A model generated the notes under the pieces. The model worked only from the letters and a program-made list of their open reading frames with translations, was not told the DNA's origin and did not search any database. From Micromonospora carbonacea (GTDB lineage Bacteria; Actinomycetota; Actinomycetes; Mycobacteriales; Micromonosporaceae), in assembly GCF_014205165.1 (NCBI RefSeq), contig NZ_JACHMZ010000001.1, positions 2,123,501 through 2,187,500 of the forward strand: a DNA stretch of 64,000 bases, in the 5' to 3' direction. Below are positions 27,684 to 39,435 of this stretch, piece after piece (position 1 is the stretch's first letter; the number at the start of each line of letters is the position of its first letter). The translations under genes were made by a program, and so were the position numbers.

Positions 27684-28538
27684 ATGGCGATGGACCATCA
27701 TCCCGAGCGGCGACTGCTGATTTCCGTGGACATGGAGAGTTACAGCCGGCGCGGGAACATCCTGCAGTACGAGGCGCAGCAGGCGTTCCACGAACTGCTG
27801 CACGCCGCCGCCGGGTCGGTCGGGCTGGACCGGGCGGCCTGGAGCACGCAGGGCGCCGGCGACGGGGAGCTGGCGATCCTGCCGCGCGACGTCTCGGAAT
27901 CGCGGGTGATCGGCCGGTTCGTGCCCGAGCTGAACCGGCGGCTGCGGGCGTACAACAGCAGCCGGCTGCCGGCGGCGCGGGTGCGGCTGCGGATCGCCGT
28001 CCACCAGGGACTCGTGCACCTCGACGGGGCGAACGGCTTTCCCGGCAACGCCGTGGTGTTCGTCAGCCGGCTGTGCGACGCCGACCCCGTCCGGCGGGCG
28101 CTGGCGGCGTTCCGGGACGCGGGCGTCGCCCTGGTGGTCTCCAACGACATCTACCGCGACGTGGTGTTGGAGTACCCGGAGGAGATGCGGCCCGAGCGCT
28201 TCCGCCAGGTGCGGATCAGCAAGCCCGACAAGGGCTTCGACGAGTTCGCCTGGCTCTGTGTGGTGGACGAGGACCTGTCGACGGCGCCGGCGCTGACCGG
28301 GGACGGGGATGGGCCGGACGATCCCCGGGGCGGCCCCGCCGAGGGCGGAGGAGGAGTTCCGGCGGTCCCGCCGCCGGGGCCGGTGCGTCCCGACTCCGGT
28401 GGCCGTGTGACGCCGGCCGATGGAATCAGCGTCAGGGACGTTCGGGTGCACGGGCAGAACGCGATCGGCCCCGGGGCCACGGCGATCGGCTCGGTCGGCC
28501 GGGACGCGCTCTTCGGCCGGGGTGGGGGCGACCGGTGA
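27684..28538 (+). CDS. Nucleotide-cyclase-homology protein with C-terminal Gly/Asn motif
   Basis: 284 residues. Residues 10-210 resemble a class III cyclase fold: metal Asp D16 in LLISVDMESYSRR and D60 in QGAGDGELAIL, then VRLRIAVHQGLVHLDG and FPGNAVVFVSRLCDAD. The Asn of the cyclase GxxVN-x3-R motif is replaced by Val125, while Arg129 is kept, so cyclase activity is doubtful. A disordered Pro/Gly/Asp linker (215-250) leads to VHGQNAIGPGATAIG at 255-269 near the C-terminus. The next protein carries the same motif near its N-terminus. ATG 27684 or 27690; the stop overlaps the next GTG. Confidence 0.78.
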   Translation: MAMDHHPERRLLISVDMESYSRRGNILQYEAQQAFHELLHAAAGSVGLDRAAWSTQGAGDGELAILPRDVSESRVIGRFVPELNRRLRAYNSSRLPAARVRLRIAVHQGLVHLDGANGFPGNAVVFVSRLCDADPVRRALAAFRDAGVALVVSNDIYRDVVLEYPEEMRPERFRQVRISKPDKGFDEFAWLCVVDEDLSTAPALTGDGDGPDDPRGGPAEGGGGVPAVPPPGPVRPDSGGRVTPADGISVRDVRVHGQNAIGPGATAIGSVGRDALFGRGGGDR

Positions 28539-30943
28539 CCGGGTCGCCCCCGTGGTCCGGGCCCCGGCAGTCCGGGTACGACGACGATTCGGGCGGCCCG
28601 TTGGCGGGTCCCGACGACGCCCCGGGTGAGCCGCCCGGCGGCGTGCCGTTCCCGGACCTCGACGGGGGATGGGAAGGCTCCGGTGCCGACCCGGAAACTC
28701 CGAAGCCGGCAGAGCCGGTGGAACGGGAACAGGCTGGGGAGCCCGAGGACGTGCTGGCCGAAGAGCCGGAGGAGACGCCGGATCCCGGGCACGTCCTCGC
28801 CCGGCTCGCGTCCCTGCTCGGGCCGTCCCCGTCGACGATCGACGTCGAAGACCTGTCGGTGCACGGGCAGAACGCGATCGGCACCGGTGCGACGGCCATC
28901 GGCACGCTGAACCTCATGGCGGCGCGGTCGGACGGCAGTGGCCGAACCTGGGCCACGACGCTCACCGGCACGAGGGTGCGGCAGCTGGCCGACGGGTACG
29001 CCCCGGCACCGAGCGACCCGCAGCTCGACGGGCATCTCAAGCAGCGTCACCTGGTCTGCCTGTCGGGGCCCGCCGGCACCGGTCGGCACGCCGCCGCGTG
29101 CCTTTCCTCGTCCCGCCGGCACGGCTTCGACCGGGTCGCCCTGCTGCAGGCGGAGCGGCCGACCGACCTCCTGCTGCCCGACGCCCCGTGGCGCGACGGG
29201 CACGGTTACGTGTGGCGGCTCACCGAGGCGGCCGTGCGGGACCTGGACGGCACGGCCCTCGTCGGGCTGGCCGCTCGGGCCGAGGCGAAGGGGGCCACCC
29301 TGGTGCTGGTCGGCGACTTCGACCGCGGTGACCAGGAGCTGGCCGGTCACCTGGTGGAGCACCGGCCCGCCGCTCCCGTCGACGTGTTCCGGGCCCAGCT
29401 GCGCCGTCAGCTCAGAGGCCGCTGCGTCGGCTGGTGCGCCCCCGGCTGCCTCGGCGACTGTGTCGACGCCTACGTCGAGGACGAGTGTGTCGCCAACCCC
29501 TTGCTGGCCGCTCACCTGGCCGGCGTTCCCCGGCCCGGCGAGGTGGTCCGCGTGGCGGAGCTGCTGGCCCGCACCGCGCCGCGGGGCGCGGACCTCACCG
29601 AACGGCTGGAGCGCCTGCTTCCCCACCAGCTCCGGGACCGGGCGACCCGCGTCCTCGCCGCCGCCGACGGTGGCGACACGCCCACCTGGGGCGTCGACCG
29701 GCGGCGCGCGTTCCGGCTCGCCTGCGCGGTGCTGGCGGGGCAGCCGGTGGCCGAGATCCACGCCGCAGCCGGAGCGTTGGCCGCGCCAGGGTTGGGCGGT
29801 GCCGGGCTGGGACCGGCATTCGCCGGCAACGGCGGGCCCGACCTGTCCCCGGCTGCCGACGCGGTGCCAGGGCACCTGTACCCCGGCATGCCGCCGGAGC
29901 CGTCGTCCGCTGGTGGGGTGGGCACGGCGCTCGACATGCTGCTCGGCCCGGTCCTGCGGGAGGCGGTGCTGGTGGTCGACGACGACCGGGTGCTGGGCCG
30001 GCAGCGCATCGAGTTCGCGCCGGGCAACGACCCGCTGCGGCGCAGTCTGCTCGAAGTCGCCTGGGCGGACTGGTGGCTGCCGGAGCGGCTGCTCGGCTGG
30101 CTGGCCCACCTTGTGCGGGAGGGCAGCCCCGGAGTCCGGCAGGCCGCCGCCGGTGCGGTCGGCTGGTCGGCGGTGCACGGGGTGCGCGTCGCGTTGCACA
30201 CCGTGGACCAGCTTGCCCGGGAACGCCGCGCCGGGGTCCGGCAGGCCGCCGCCATCGCGCTGGTCGGCATGGCCATGCAGCCGGAGCTGCGCCAACATGT
30301 TCGGGGCGAGCTTGACCGGTGGGCGGCCGGCGGGGCGGCGCACCTGCGCGACACCGTCGCGCGGGCGTACGCGCTGGGCCTGGCCCGGCTCTGGCCGGAG
30401 ACCGCCCTGGTGCAGCTGCGTCGGGTGGCCGAGGCGCGCATGCAGCGGCGGAACAACTCGGTGGTACGCGGCCTGGTGGAGGTGTACGTCGCCGGTCACG
30501 CGGCGACCGTGTTGCCGGCGCTGGCGCAGTGGGCCGTTGCCGAGGACGAGCCGGAGGTGCGGCTGCACGCCGGGCGGGCGCTGCGGGTGCTCGCCGACCG
30601 GTGGGCCCCCGCCCCCCGGGAACGCTGGCCGGAGCTGCTCGACCTGGCCCGTGCCGGCACGGTGCGGATGGCGGACCTGGCCACCTGCTGGGCGACGGCG
30701 CTCAGCCTGCCGGGGACCGCGTACCGCGCGTGGCGGACGCTCGGCTTCTGGCTCAACCGGGCCGAGGGACACCCCGAGATGGCCGATCTCTGCCTGCGCC
30801 TGATCGACCTGGTGGTCGCGGGGCGGGAGCCGCTGCGGCACCGGCTGGACCACCAGCTCCGGCATGTCTGGGGCCCTCTGATGCGCGACCACACCACCCT
30901 GCTGAGCGACGTACGACGCCTGATCGAGGAGGACCCCTCATGA
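28535..30943 (+). CDS. Large P-loop-like, HEAT-repeat-like protein (candidate NLR/STAND-type)
   Basis: 802 residues. Residues 1-100 are acidic and proline-rich; VHGQNAIGTGATAIG lies at 109-123. Residues 170-270 look like a P-loop NTPase: GPAGTGRH at 178-185 sits at Walker A (Arg in place of Lys) and GATLVLVGDFD at 253-263 at Walker B. Cys297, 301, 305, 309 and 318 form a possible metal site. After a low-complexity linker, residues about 520-790 are paired helices with HEAT-like repeats (GVRQAAAGAVGWSAVHG, GVRQAAAIALVGMAM, EVRLHAGRALRVLAD). GTG 28535 overlaps the preceding stop. Role unknown; the order motif-NTPase-repeats suggests a sensor ATPase. Confidence 0.75.
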   Translation: MTGSPPWSGPRQSGYDDDSGGPLAGPDDAPGEPPGGVPFPDLDGGWEGSGADPETPKPAEPVEREQAGEPEDVLAEEPEETPDPGHVLARLASLLGPSPSTIDVEDLSVHGQNAIGTGATAIGTLNLMAARSDGSGRTWATTLTGTRVRQLADGYAPAPSDPQLDGHLKQRHLVCLSGPAGTGRHAAACLSSSRRHGFDRVALLQAERPTDLLLPDAPWRDGHGYVWRLTEAAVRDLDGTALVGLAARAEAKGATLVLVGDFDRGDQELAGHLVEHRPAAPVDVFRAQLRRQLRGRCVGWCAPGCLGDCVDAYVEDECVANPLLAAHLAGVPRPGEVVRVAELLARTAPRGADLTERLERLLPHQLRDRATRVLAAADGGDTPTWGVDRRRAFRLACAVLAGQPVAEIHAAAGALAAPGLGGAGLGPAFAGNGGPDLSPAADAVPGHLYPGMPPEPSSAGGVGTALDMLLGPVLREAVLVVDDDRVLGRQRIEFAPGNDPLRRSLLEVAWADWWLPERLLGWLAHLVREGSPGVRQAAAGAVGWSAVHGVRVALHTVDQLARERRAGVRQAAAIALVGMAMQPELRQHVRGELDRWAAGGAAHLRDTVARAYALGLARLWPETALVQLRRVAEARMQRRNNSVVRGLVEVYVAGHAATVLPALAQWAVAEDEPEVRLHAGRALRVLADRWAPAPRERWPELLDLARAGTVRMADLATCWATALSLPGTAYRAWRTLGFWLNRAEGHPEMADLCLRLIDLVVAGREPLRHRLDHQLRHVWGPLMRDHTTLLSDVRRLIEEDPS

Positions 30944-31767
30944 CCACCCGGTACGTTTTCCGTCCGTCGGCGCGTCGGCGCTGGTGGCAGATCCTGCTCT
31001 CGCTGTTCGGGCCGGCGCCCGTGAGTCCGCCGCCCGCGCCGCCCCTGCCGCCGTTGCCGCCACCGGCGCCCCCGCAGGTGGTCACCTGCCGCCTGGACGC
31101 GCCGCAGCCGATCCTGGTGCCGGCCCGGGGGGACGCGTTCGACTTCCGCCTGTTCGCTGTCTACAGCTGGCGCGCGCAGCACATGAGCCCCGGGGCGTTG
31201 CGCCAACGCGCGGAGAGCTGTCTCGCCTGGGCCGACGGGATCGTCCGGGAGCGGGCCGTCGACCTGGCCCGGGCGCACGAGCCGCACCGTTCGCACGAGC
31301 TGGAGCGTGCCCTGAACAACCTGCTGCTGGGCCAGCGCTGGCCCCGGGACGAGAGCCTTCCGCACTTCACCGTGCAGGTGCGGGTGAGCCCGGACGAGCG
31401 GGTGCGGGAGCGGCTGCGCCCGTACTGGGAGGAGCGGATCAGGTTGGAGTGCGACCACGAGTTGCAGCAGATGCGGGCCCGCCAGACCGACGAGCTGACC
31501 CGCCGGTGGTGCCAGGTGCTACAGGCGCTGGAGGACGATCCGGTCACCGCGCACGCCGCCCGCCTGGCGGGGGAGCAGTTCGCCGAGGTCTTCCGCCGCT
31601 ACGTCACCGAGCGCCGGGAGGCGGTGCCGGAGCTGCTGGGCCTGCTGCGGGAGGCGGTGCGCGGGCACAACGATCTCGGCCTGGGCCCGTCGGAGTACAC
31701 CGAGGCGTGGGACGCCGCGCTGCGTACGTACCAGCGGCAGCACGGCATCGAGCAGCGGGCCAACTGA
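30940..31767 (+). CDS. Proline-rich, SPFH-like protein of the three-gene system
   Basis: 275 residues. The basic-aromatic N-terminus (FRPSARRRWWQILLSLFG) could associate with a membrane. A run of about 30 residues of almost only Pro/Ala/Leu follows, then a beta-alpha domain (FDFRLFAVYSWRAQHM, then long charged helices RECDHELQQMRARQTDELTRRW-like). The layout recalls SPFH/band-7 domains, but the match is only by eye. ATG 30940 overlaps the stop of the 802-residue protein (ATGA), so all three genes are translationally coupled. A perfect hairpin terminator follows. Confidence 0.65.
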   Translation: MTTRYVFRPSARRRWWQILLSLFGPAPVSPPPAPPLPPLPPPAPPQVVTCRLDAPQPILVPARGDAFDFRLFAVYSWRAQHMSPGALRQRAESCLAWADGIVRERAVDLARAHEPHRSHELERALNNLLLGQRWPRDESLPHFTVQVRVSPDERVRERLRPYWEERIRLECDHELQQMRARQTDELTRRWCQVLQALEDDPVTAHAARLAGEQFAEVFRRYVTERREAVPELLGLLREAVRGHNDLGLGPSEYTEAWDAALRTYQRQHGIEQRAN

Positions 31768-31771
31768 CCGG

Positions 31772-31805
31772 TTCCCCTCCCGGTGCTCCCCCGCCGGGAG
31801 GGGAA
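31772..31805 (+). terminator. Terminator of the three-gene system
   Basis: TTCCCCTCCCGG (31772-31783) pairs perfectly with CCGGGAGGGGAA (31794-31805) around a 10-nt loop, 4 nt after the stop codon. Confidence 0.85.
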
Positions 31806-31859
31806 TCCCGACCGTGTCACCGGTCACCTCCTCATGCCCATGCAGCGGGAGGTATGACC

Positions 31860-31911
31860 TTGCGGCCCGGCGTGACATGCCGGTAACCTTCTCTGCATAG
31901 TCATGCGGAGG
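31860..31911 (+). promoter_or_regulatory. arg operon promoter with ARG box
   Basis: TTGCGG (31860-31865) and TAACCT (31884-31889) are spaced 18 bp. Immediately downstream, CTGCATAGTCATGCGG (31892-31907) is an AT-rich imperfect palindrome of the ArgR-box type covering the likely transcription start. The GGAGG at 31907-31911 serves argC. ArgR, encoded in the same operon, would repress here with arginine. Confidence 0.65.
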
Positions 31912-31916
31912 TTAGA

Positions 31917-32918
31917 ATGGGTATCCGAGTTGCGGTCGCCGGGGCGAGCGGCTACGCCGGGGGCGAGCTGCTGCGCCTGATCGCCGGCCACCCCGAGTTC
32001 GACCTGGTCACCGCCACCGCGCACAGCCAGGCCGGCGCGCCGGTCACCGCCGTACACCCGCAGCTCGCCGGGCTGGACCTGGTGTTCGCGGCGACCGAAC
32101 CGGCGGCCCTGGCCGACGCGGACCTGATCTTCCTGGCCCTGCCGCACGGCGAGTCGGCGGCCCTGGCCGCCGCCCTGCCGGAGTCGGTCCGGGTGGTCGA
32201 CCTGGGCGCGGACCACCGGCTGCGCGACGCCGCCGCCTGGTCACGGTACTACGGCGGCGACCACGCGGGGGCCTGGGTCTACGGCCTGCCCGAGCTGCCC
32301 GGCCAGCGCGCGCGCATCGCCGCCGCGACCCGGGTGGCCAACACCGGCTGCTACGCGGTGGCCATCACGCTCGCGCTCGCCCCGCTGGTCGCCGCCGGCG
32401 CGGTGGCCCCCGCCGACGTGGTCGTGGTCGCCGCCTCCGGCACCTCCGGCGCGGGCCGGGCCGCCAAGGCGCACCTGCTCGGCAGCGAGGTGATGGGCGA
32501 CCTGTCGCCGTACAAGGTCGGCGCGCACCAGCACGTGCCGGAGATCAAGCAGGCCACCGGCGCGACCGGCCTGTCGCTCACCCCCGTGCTCGCGCCGATG
32601 CCGCGCGGCATCCTCGCCACCGTCACCGCCGTGCCGGCCGGCGACGCCGACCCCCGGGCGGTCCTCGCGCAGGCGTACGCGGACTCGGCGTTCGTGCACG
32701 TGCTGCCCGAGGGGAGGTGGCCGCACACCGCCGCCACCCTCGGCGCCAACTCCTGCCACCTCCAGGCCACCGTCGACGTCGACTCCGGCCGGGTGATCGT
32801 GGTCAGCGCCATCGACAACCTCGGCAAGGGCGCCGCCGGCCAGGCCGTGCAGTGCGCCAACCTGATGCTCGGGCTCCCCGAGACCACGGGCCTGTCCACC
32901 TACGGAGTGACCCCGTGA
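31917..32918 (+). CDS. argC: N-acetyl-gamma-glutamyl-phosphate reductase
   Basis: Third step of arginine synthesis, NADPH-dependent. 333 residues: nucleotide-binding VAGASGYAGGELLRL, catalytic Cys in ANTGCYA, and PMPRGILATV and GTSGAGRAAK in the substrate domain. Perfect length. GGAGG lies 5 nt before the ATG. Its TGA overlaps the GTG of a repeated 80-codon frame (GTGA) that bridges to argJ. Confidence 0.97.
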   Translation: MGIRVAVAGASGYAGGELLRLIAGHPEFDLVTATAHSQAGAPVTAVHPQLAGLDLVFAATEPAALADADLIFLALPHGESAALAAALPESVRVVDLGADHRLRDAAAWSRYYGGDHAGAWVYGLPELPGQRARIAAATRVANTGCYAVAITLALAPLVAAGAVAPADVVVVAASGTSGAGRAAKAHLLGSEVMGDLSPYKVGAHQHVPEIKQATGATGLSLTPVLAPMPRGILATVTAVPAGDADPRAVLAQAYADSAFVHVLPEGRWPHTAATLGANSCHLQATVDVDSGRVIVVSAIDNLGKGAAGQAVQCANLMLGLPETTGLSTYGVTP

Positions 32919-33153
32919 GCGCGAGGAGCGCAGCGCAGCGGAGCCCCGCAGTCGCGAAACGAAAGGCAGGCCCCGTGAGCGCGAGGAGCGCAGCGCAGCG
33001 GAGCCCCGCAGTCGCGAAACGAAAGGCAGGCCCCGTGAGCGCGAGGAGCGCAGCGCAGCGGAGCCCCGCAGTCGCGAAACGAAAGGCAGGCCCCGTGAGC
33101 GCGAGGAGCGCGGCGCGGCGGAGCCCGGCAGCCGCGAACGAAAGGCAGGGCCA
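32915..33153 (+). repeat. Four tandem copies of a 60-bp element between argC and argJ
   Basis: Units at 32915, 32975 and 33035 are identical over 60 bp. The fourth (33095-33153) is diverged and 1 bp shorter. Each starts GTGAGCGCGAGGAGCGCAGC and ends GAAAGGCAGGCCCC, so each carries a potential ribosome-binding site just before the next GTG. The last copy supplies the ribosome-binding site of argJ. Confidence 0.95.
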
Positions 33154-33157
33154 GTGA
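32915..33157 (+). CDS. Repeat-encoded 80-residue ORF coupling argC to argJ
   Basis: Because the unit is 60 bp, the frame stays open: [20 protein letters not shown] occurs three times, then [20 protein letters not shown] and stop. Its GTG overlaps the argC stop (GTGA) and its TGA overlaps the argJ GTG (GTGA). Translation could run from argC into argJ without a gap. The product would be a very basic, disordered peptide, probably incidental. The arrangement may matter for coupling more than the peptide does. Confidence 0.45.
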   Translation: MSARSAAQRSPAVAKRKAGPVSARSAAQRSPAVAKRKAGPVSARSAAQRSPAVAKRKAGPVSARSAARRSPAAANERQGQ

Positions 33158-34322
33158 CCGTCACCACACCCCGGGGGTTCCGGGCGGCCGGCGTGGCCGC
33201 CGGCCTCAAGAGCGGCGGCGCCGCCGACGTCGCCCTCGTCGTCAACGACGGCCCCGACGCCGGGATCGCCGGCGTCTTCACCGCCAACCGGGTCAAGGCC
33301 GCCCCCGTGCTCTGGACCCGGCAGGTCGTCCGGGGCGGGGTGGCCCGGGCGGTGATCCTCAACTCCGGCGGCGCGAACGCGTGCACCGGCCCGGCCGGCT
33401 TCCAGGACACCCACACCACCGCCGAGCACACCGCCGCCGCGCTCACCTCGGCCAGCTCCCGGCTGCGGCTCGGGGCCGGCGACGTGGCGGTCTGCTCCAC
33501 CGGCCTGATCGGCGAGCGGCTGCCGATGGACAAGCTGCTGCCCGGCGTACGCGCGGCGATCCGCGCCCTGTCCCGCGACGGCGGCGCGGCGGCGGCCCAG
33601 GCGATCATGACCACCGACACCCGCCCGAAGACCACCGTGGCGGCCGGCAGCGGCTGGACCGTCGGCGGGATGGCCAAGGGCGCCGGCATGCTGGCCCCGG
33701 CCATGGCGACCATGCTGTGCGTGCTCACCACCGACGCCGTGGCCGGGCCGGCGGCGCTCGACGCCGCGCTGCGCGCCGCCTGCCGGGTCACCTTCGACCG
33801 GGTCGACTCCGACGGCTGCATGTCCACCAACGACACGGTGCTGCTGCTGGCCAGCGGCGCGTCCGGCGTCGAGCCCACCGAGGCCGAGCTGGCGGCGGCG
33901 GTCACCGCCGCCTGTCACGACCTGGCCCAGCAGTTGATCGCCGACGCGGAGGGCGCGACCAAGCAGATCGCCATCGAGGTCGTCGGCGCGGCCGACGAGG
34001 ACGACGCGGTCGAGGTGGGCCGCTCGGTGGCCCGCAACAACCTGGTCAAGACGGCGCTGTTCGGCAACGACCCGAACTGGGGCCGCATCCTCGCCGCCGT
34101 CGGCACCACCGCCGCCGCGTTCGAGCCGGACGCCCTCGACGTCGCCGTCAACGGCGTCTGGGTGTGCCGCTCCGGCGCCGCCGCCGAGGACCGGTCCAAG
34201 GTGGACCTCACCGGCCGCGACGTCGCCATCCGCATCGACCTGCACGCCGGGGACGCCCAGGCCACCGTGTGGACCAACGACCTGTCCCACGCGTACGTGC
34301 ACGAGAACTCGGCGTACTCGAC

Positions 34323-34326
<4 letters not shown>
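33154..34326 (+). CDS. argJ: Glutamate N-acetyltransferase / amino-acid acetyltransferase
   Basis: Recycles the acetyl group from N-acetylornithine to glutamate (and may use acetyl-CoA). 390 residues. The precursor is self-cleaved before Thr in [21 protein letters not shown], giving alpha and beta chains; [34 protein letters not shown] and [24 protein letters not shown] are also typical. GTG 33154 sits at the end of the repeat array. The stop overlaps argB (GTGA). Confidence 0.97.
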
Positions 34327-37877
<3,551 letters not shown>

Positions 37878-37911
37878 CCGAGCGGGACGCCCGGTGGGGA
37901 GGCTGCTGACC

Positions 37912-39387
37912 GTGGCAACGACAATGGGCGGCGTGGACGACAAGAGCCTCACCGAGAACAGCGCCGCGACCAACCGTACGAGCCTGTGGGGTGGCCGCTT
38001 CGCCGGCGGCCCCTCCGAGGCGCTGGCCCGGCTGTCCGTCAGCGTGCAGTTCGACTGGCGCCTCGCCCCGTACGACATCGCCGGGTCCCGCGCGCACGCC
38101 CGGGTCCTCGCGGGCGCGGGCCTGCTCGACCCGGAGGAGCTGGGCAGGATGCTGGCGGCCCTGGACGACCTGGAGGCCGCCTGCGCCTCCGGCGCGTTCC
38201 GGCCCACCGTCGACGACGAGGACGTGCACACCGCCCTGGAGCGGGGGCTGCTGGAGCGCCTCGGCAGCCTCGGCGGCAAGCTGCGCGCCGGCCGGTCCCG
38301 CAACGACCAGGTCGCCACCGACCTGCGCCTCTACCTGCGCGACCACGCCCGGGGTGTGGCGGCCCGCCTCGTCGAGCTGGCCGAGGCCCTGGTCGAGCAG
38401 GCCGCCCGGCACGTCGACACGGCCGCGCCGGGGATGACCCACCTCCAGCACGCCCAGCCGGTCACCTTCGGGCACTGGCTGCTGGCCCACGTGCAGCCGC
38501 TGCTGCGCGACCTGGAGCGGATGCGCGACTGGGACCACCGCACGGCGGTCAGCCCGCTCGGCGCGGGCGCGCTCGCCGGCTCCGGTCTGCCGCTGGACCC
38601 GGTGGCCGTCTCCAAGGAGTTGGGCTTCCGCACGTCCTTCGCCAACTCGATGGACGCCGTCGCCGACCGCGACTTCGTCGCCGAGTTCCTCTTCGTCACC
38701 GCGCTGATCGGGGTGCACCTGTCCCGCCTCGGCGAGGAGGTGGTGCTCTGGACGTCGCAGGAGTTCGGCTGGGTCGAGCTGGACGACGCGTTCGCCACCG
38801 GGTCGTCGATCATGCCGCAGAAGAAGAACGCCGACATCGCCGAGCTGGCCCGGGGCAAGTCCGGCCGGCTCGTCGGCGGGCTGATGGCCGTGCTCACCAT
38901 GCTCAAGGGCCTGCCCATGACCTACGACCGGGACATGCAGGAGGACAAGGAGCCGGCCTTCGACGCGGTCGACACCCTGGAGCTGCTGCTGCCGGCCCTC
39001 GCGGGGATGATCTCCACGATGACGGTACGCGTCGACCGCCTCGCCGCCGCCGCCCCCGTCGGCTTCTCCCTGGCCACCGAGGTCGCCGACTGGCTGGTCC
39101 GGCGCAACGTGCCGTTCCGCGACGCGCACGAGATCACCGGCAGGCTGGTGGCGCTCTGCGCCGTCCGCGAGTGCGCCCTCGACGAGGTCTCCGACGCCGA
39201 CCTGGCGGCGGTCAGCGAGCACCTCGACCCGTCGGTGCGCGACGTGCTGTCGGTGCGGTCGGCCCTGGCCGCCCGGACCACCCCCGGCTCCACCGGCCCG
39301 GGGCCGGTCGCCGACCAGCTCGCCATCGCCGCCGACAAGCTGACGGGCTGGCGGGAGTGGGCCGCCGAGACCGTCGTGCCCCGCTGA
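37912..39387 (+). CDS. argH: Argininosuccinate lyase
   Basis: Last step of arginine synthesis, cleaving argininosuccinate to arginine and fumarate. 491 residues. LWGGRFAGGPSEALARLSVS opens the conserved part; DEDVHTALERGLLERLG, GRSRNDQVATDLRLYLRD, HLQHAQPVTFGHWLLAH and the mobile-loop signature GSSIMPQKKNAD are all present. GTG 37912 is chosen for the GGGGAGG 9 nt upstream; GTG 37933 is also possible. argG is not in the run, so argininosuccinate synthase must be elsewhere. Confidence 0.95.
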   Translation: MATTMGGVDDKSLTENSAATNRTSLWGGRFAGGPSEALARLSVSVQFDWRLAPYDIAGSRAHARVLAGAGLLDPEELGRMLAALDDLEAACASGAFRPTVDDEDVHTALERGLLERLGSLGGKLRAGRSRNDQVATDLRLYLRDHARGVAARLVELAEALVEQAARHVDTAAPGMTHLQHAQPVTFGHWLLAHVQPLLRDLERMRDWDHRTAVSPLGAGALAGSGLPLDPVAVSKELGFRTSFANSMDAVADRDFVAEFLFVTALIGVHLSRLGEEVVLWTSQEFGWVELDDAFATGSSIMPQKKNADIAELARGKSGRLVGGLMAVLTMLKGLPMTYDRDMQEDKEPAFDAVDTLELLLPALAGMISTMTVRVDRLAAAAPVGFSLATEVADWLVRRNVPFRDAHEITGRLVALCAVRECALDEVSDADLAAVSEHLDPSVRDVLSVRSALAARTTPGSTGPGPVADQLAIAADKLTGWREWAAETVVPR

Positions 39388-39402
39388 CCTCCCCGTCACC
39401 CC

Positions 39403-39435
39403 GAAGGCCCTCCGGCGCGCTGCCGGAGGGCCTTC
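39403..39435 (+). terminator. Terminator of the arg operon
   Basis: GAAGGCCCTCCGGC (39403-39416) pairs perfectly over 14 bp with GCCGGAGGGCCTTC (39422-39435), with a GCGCT loop, 16 nt after argH. Confidence 0.9.

Noticed and set aside
30940..31767. Secreted proline-rich protein
   Set aside because: The N-terminal hydrophobic stretch is only about eight residues (ILLSLFG), too short for a signal peptide, and lies within a basic-aromatic patch.
27684..31767. Classical toxin-antitoxin or restriction-modification locus
   Set aside because: Gene sizes and motifs do not fit: no small toxin/antitoxin pair, no methyltransferase or nuclease motif.
32915..33153. CRISPR-like or rDNA-like direct repeat array
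   Set aside because: The 60-bp units are contiguous with no unique spacers, and the frame is coding-compatible, so this is a tandem repeat and not a CRISPR array.
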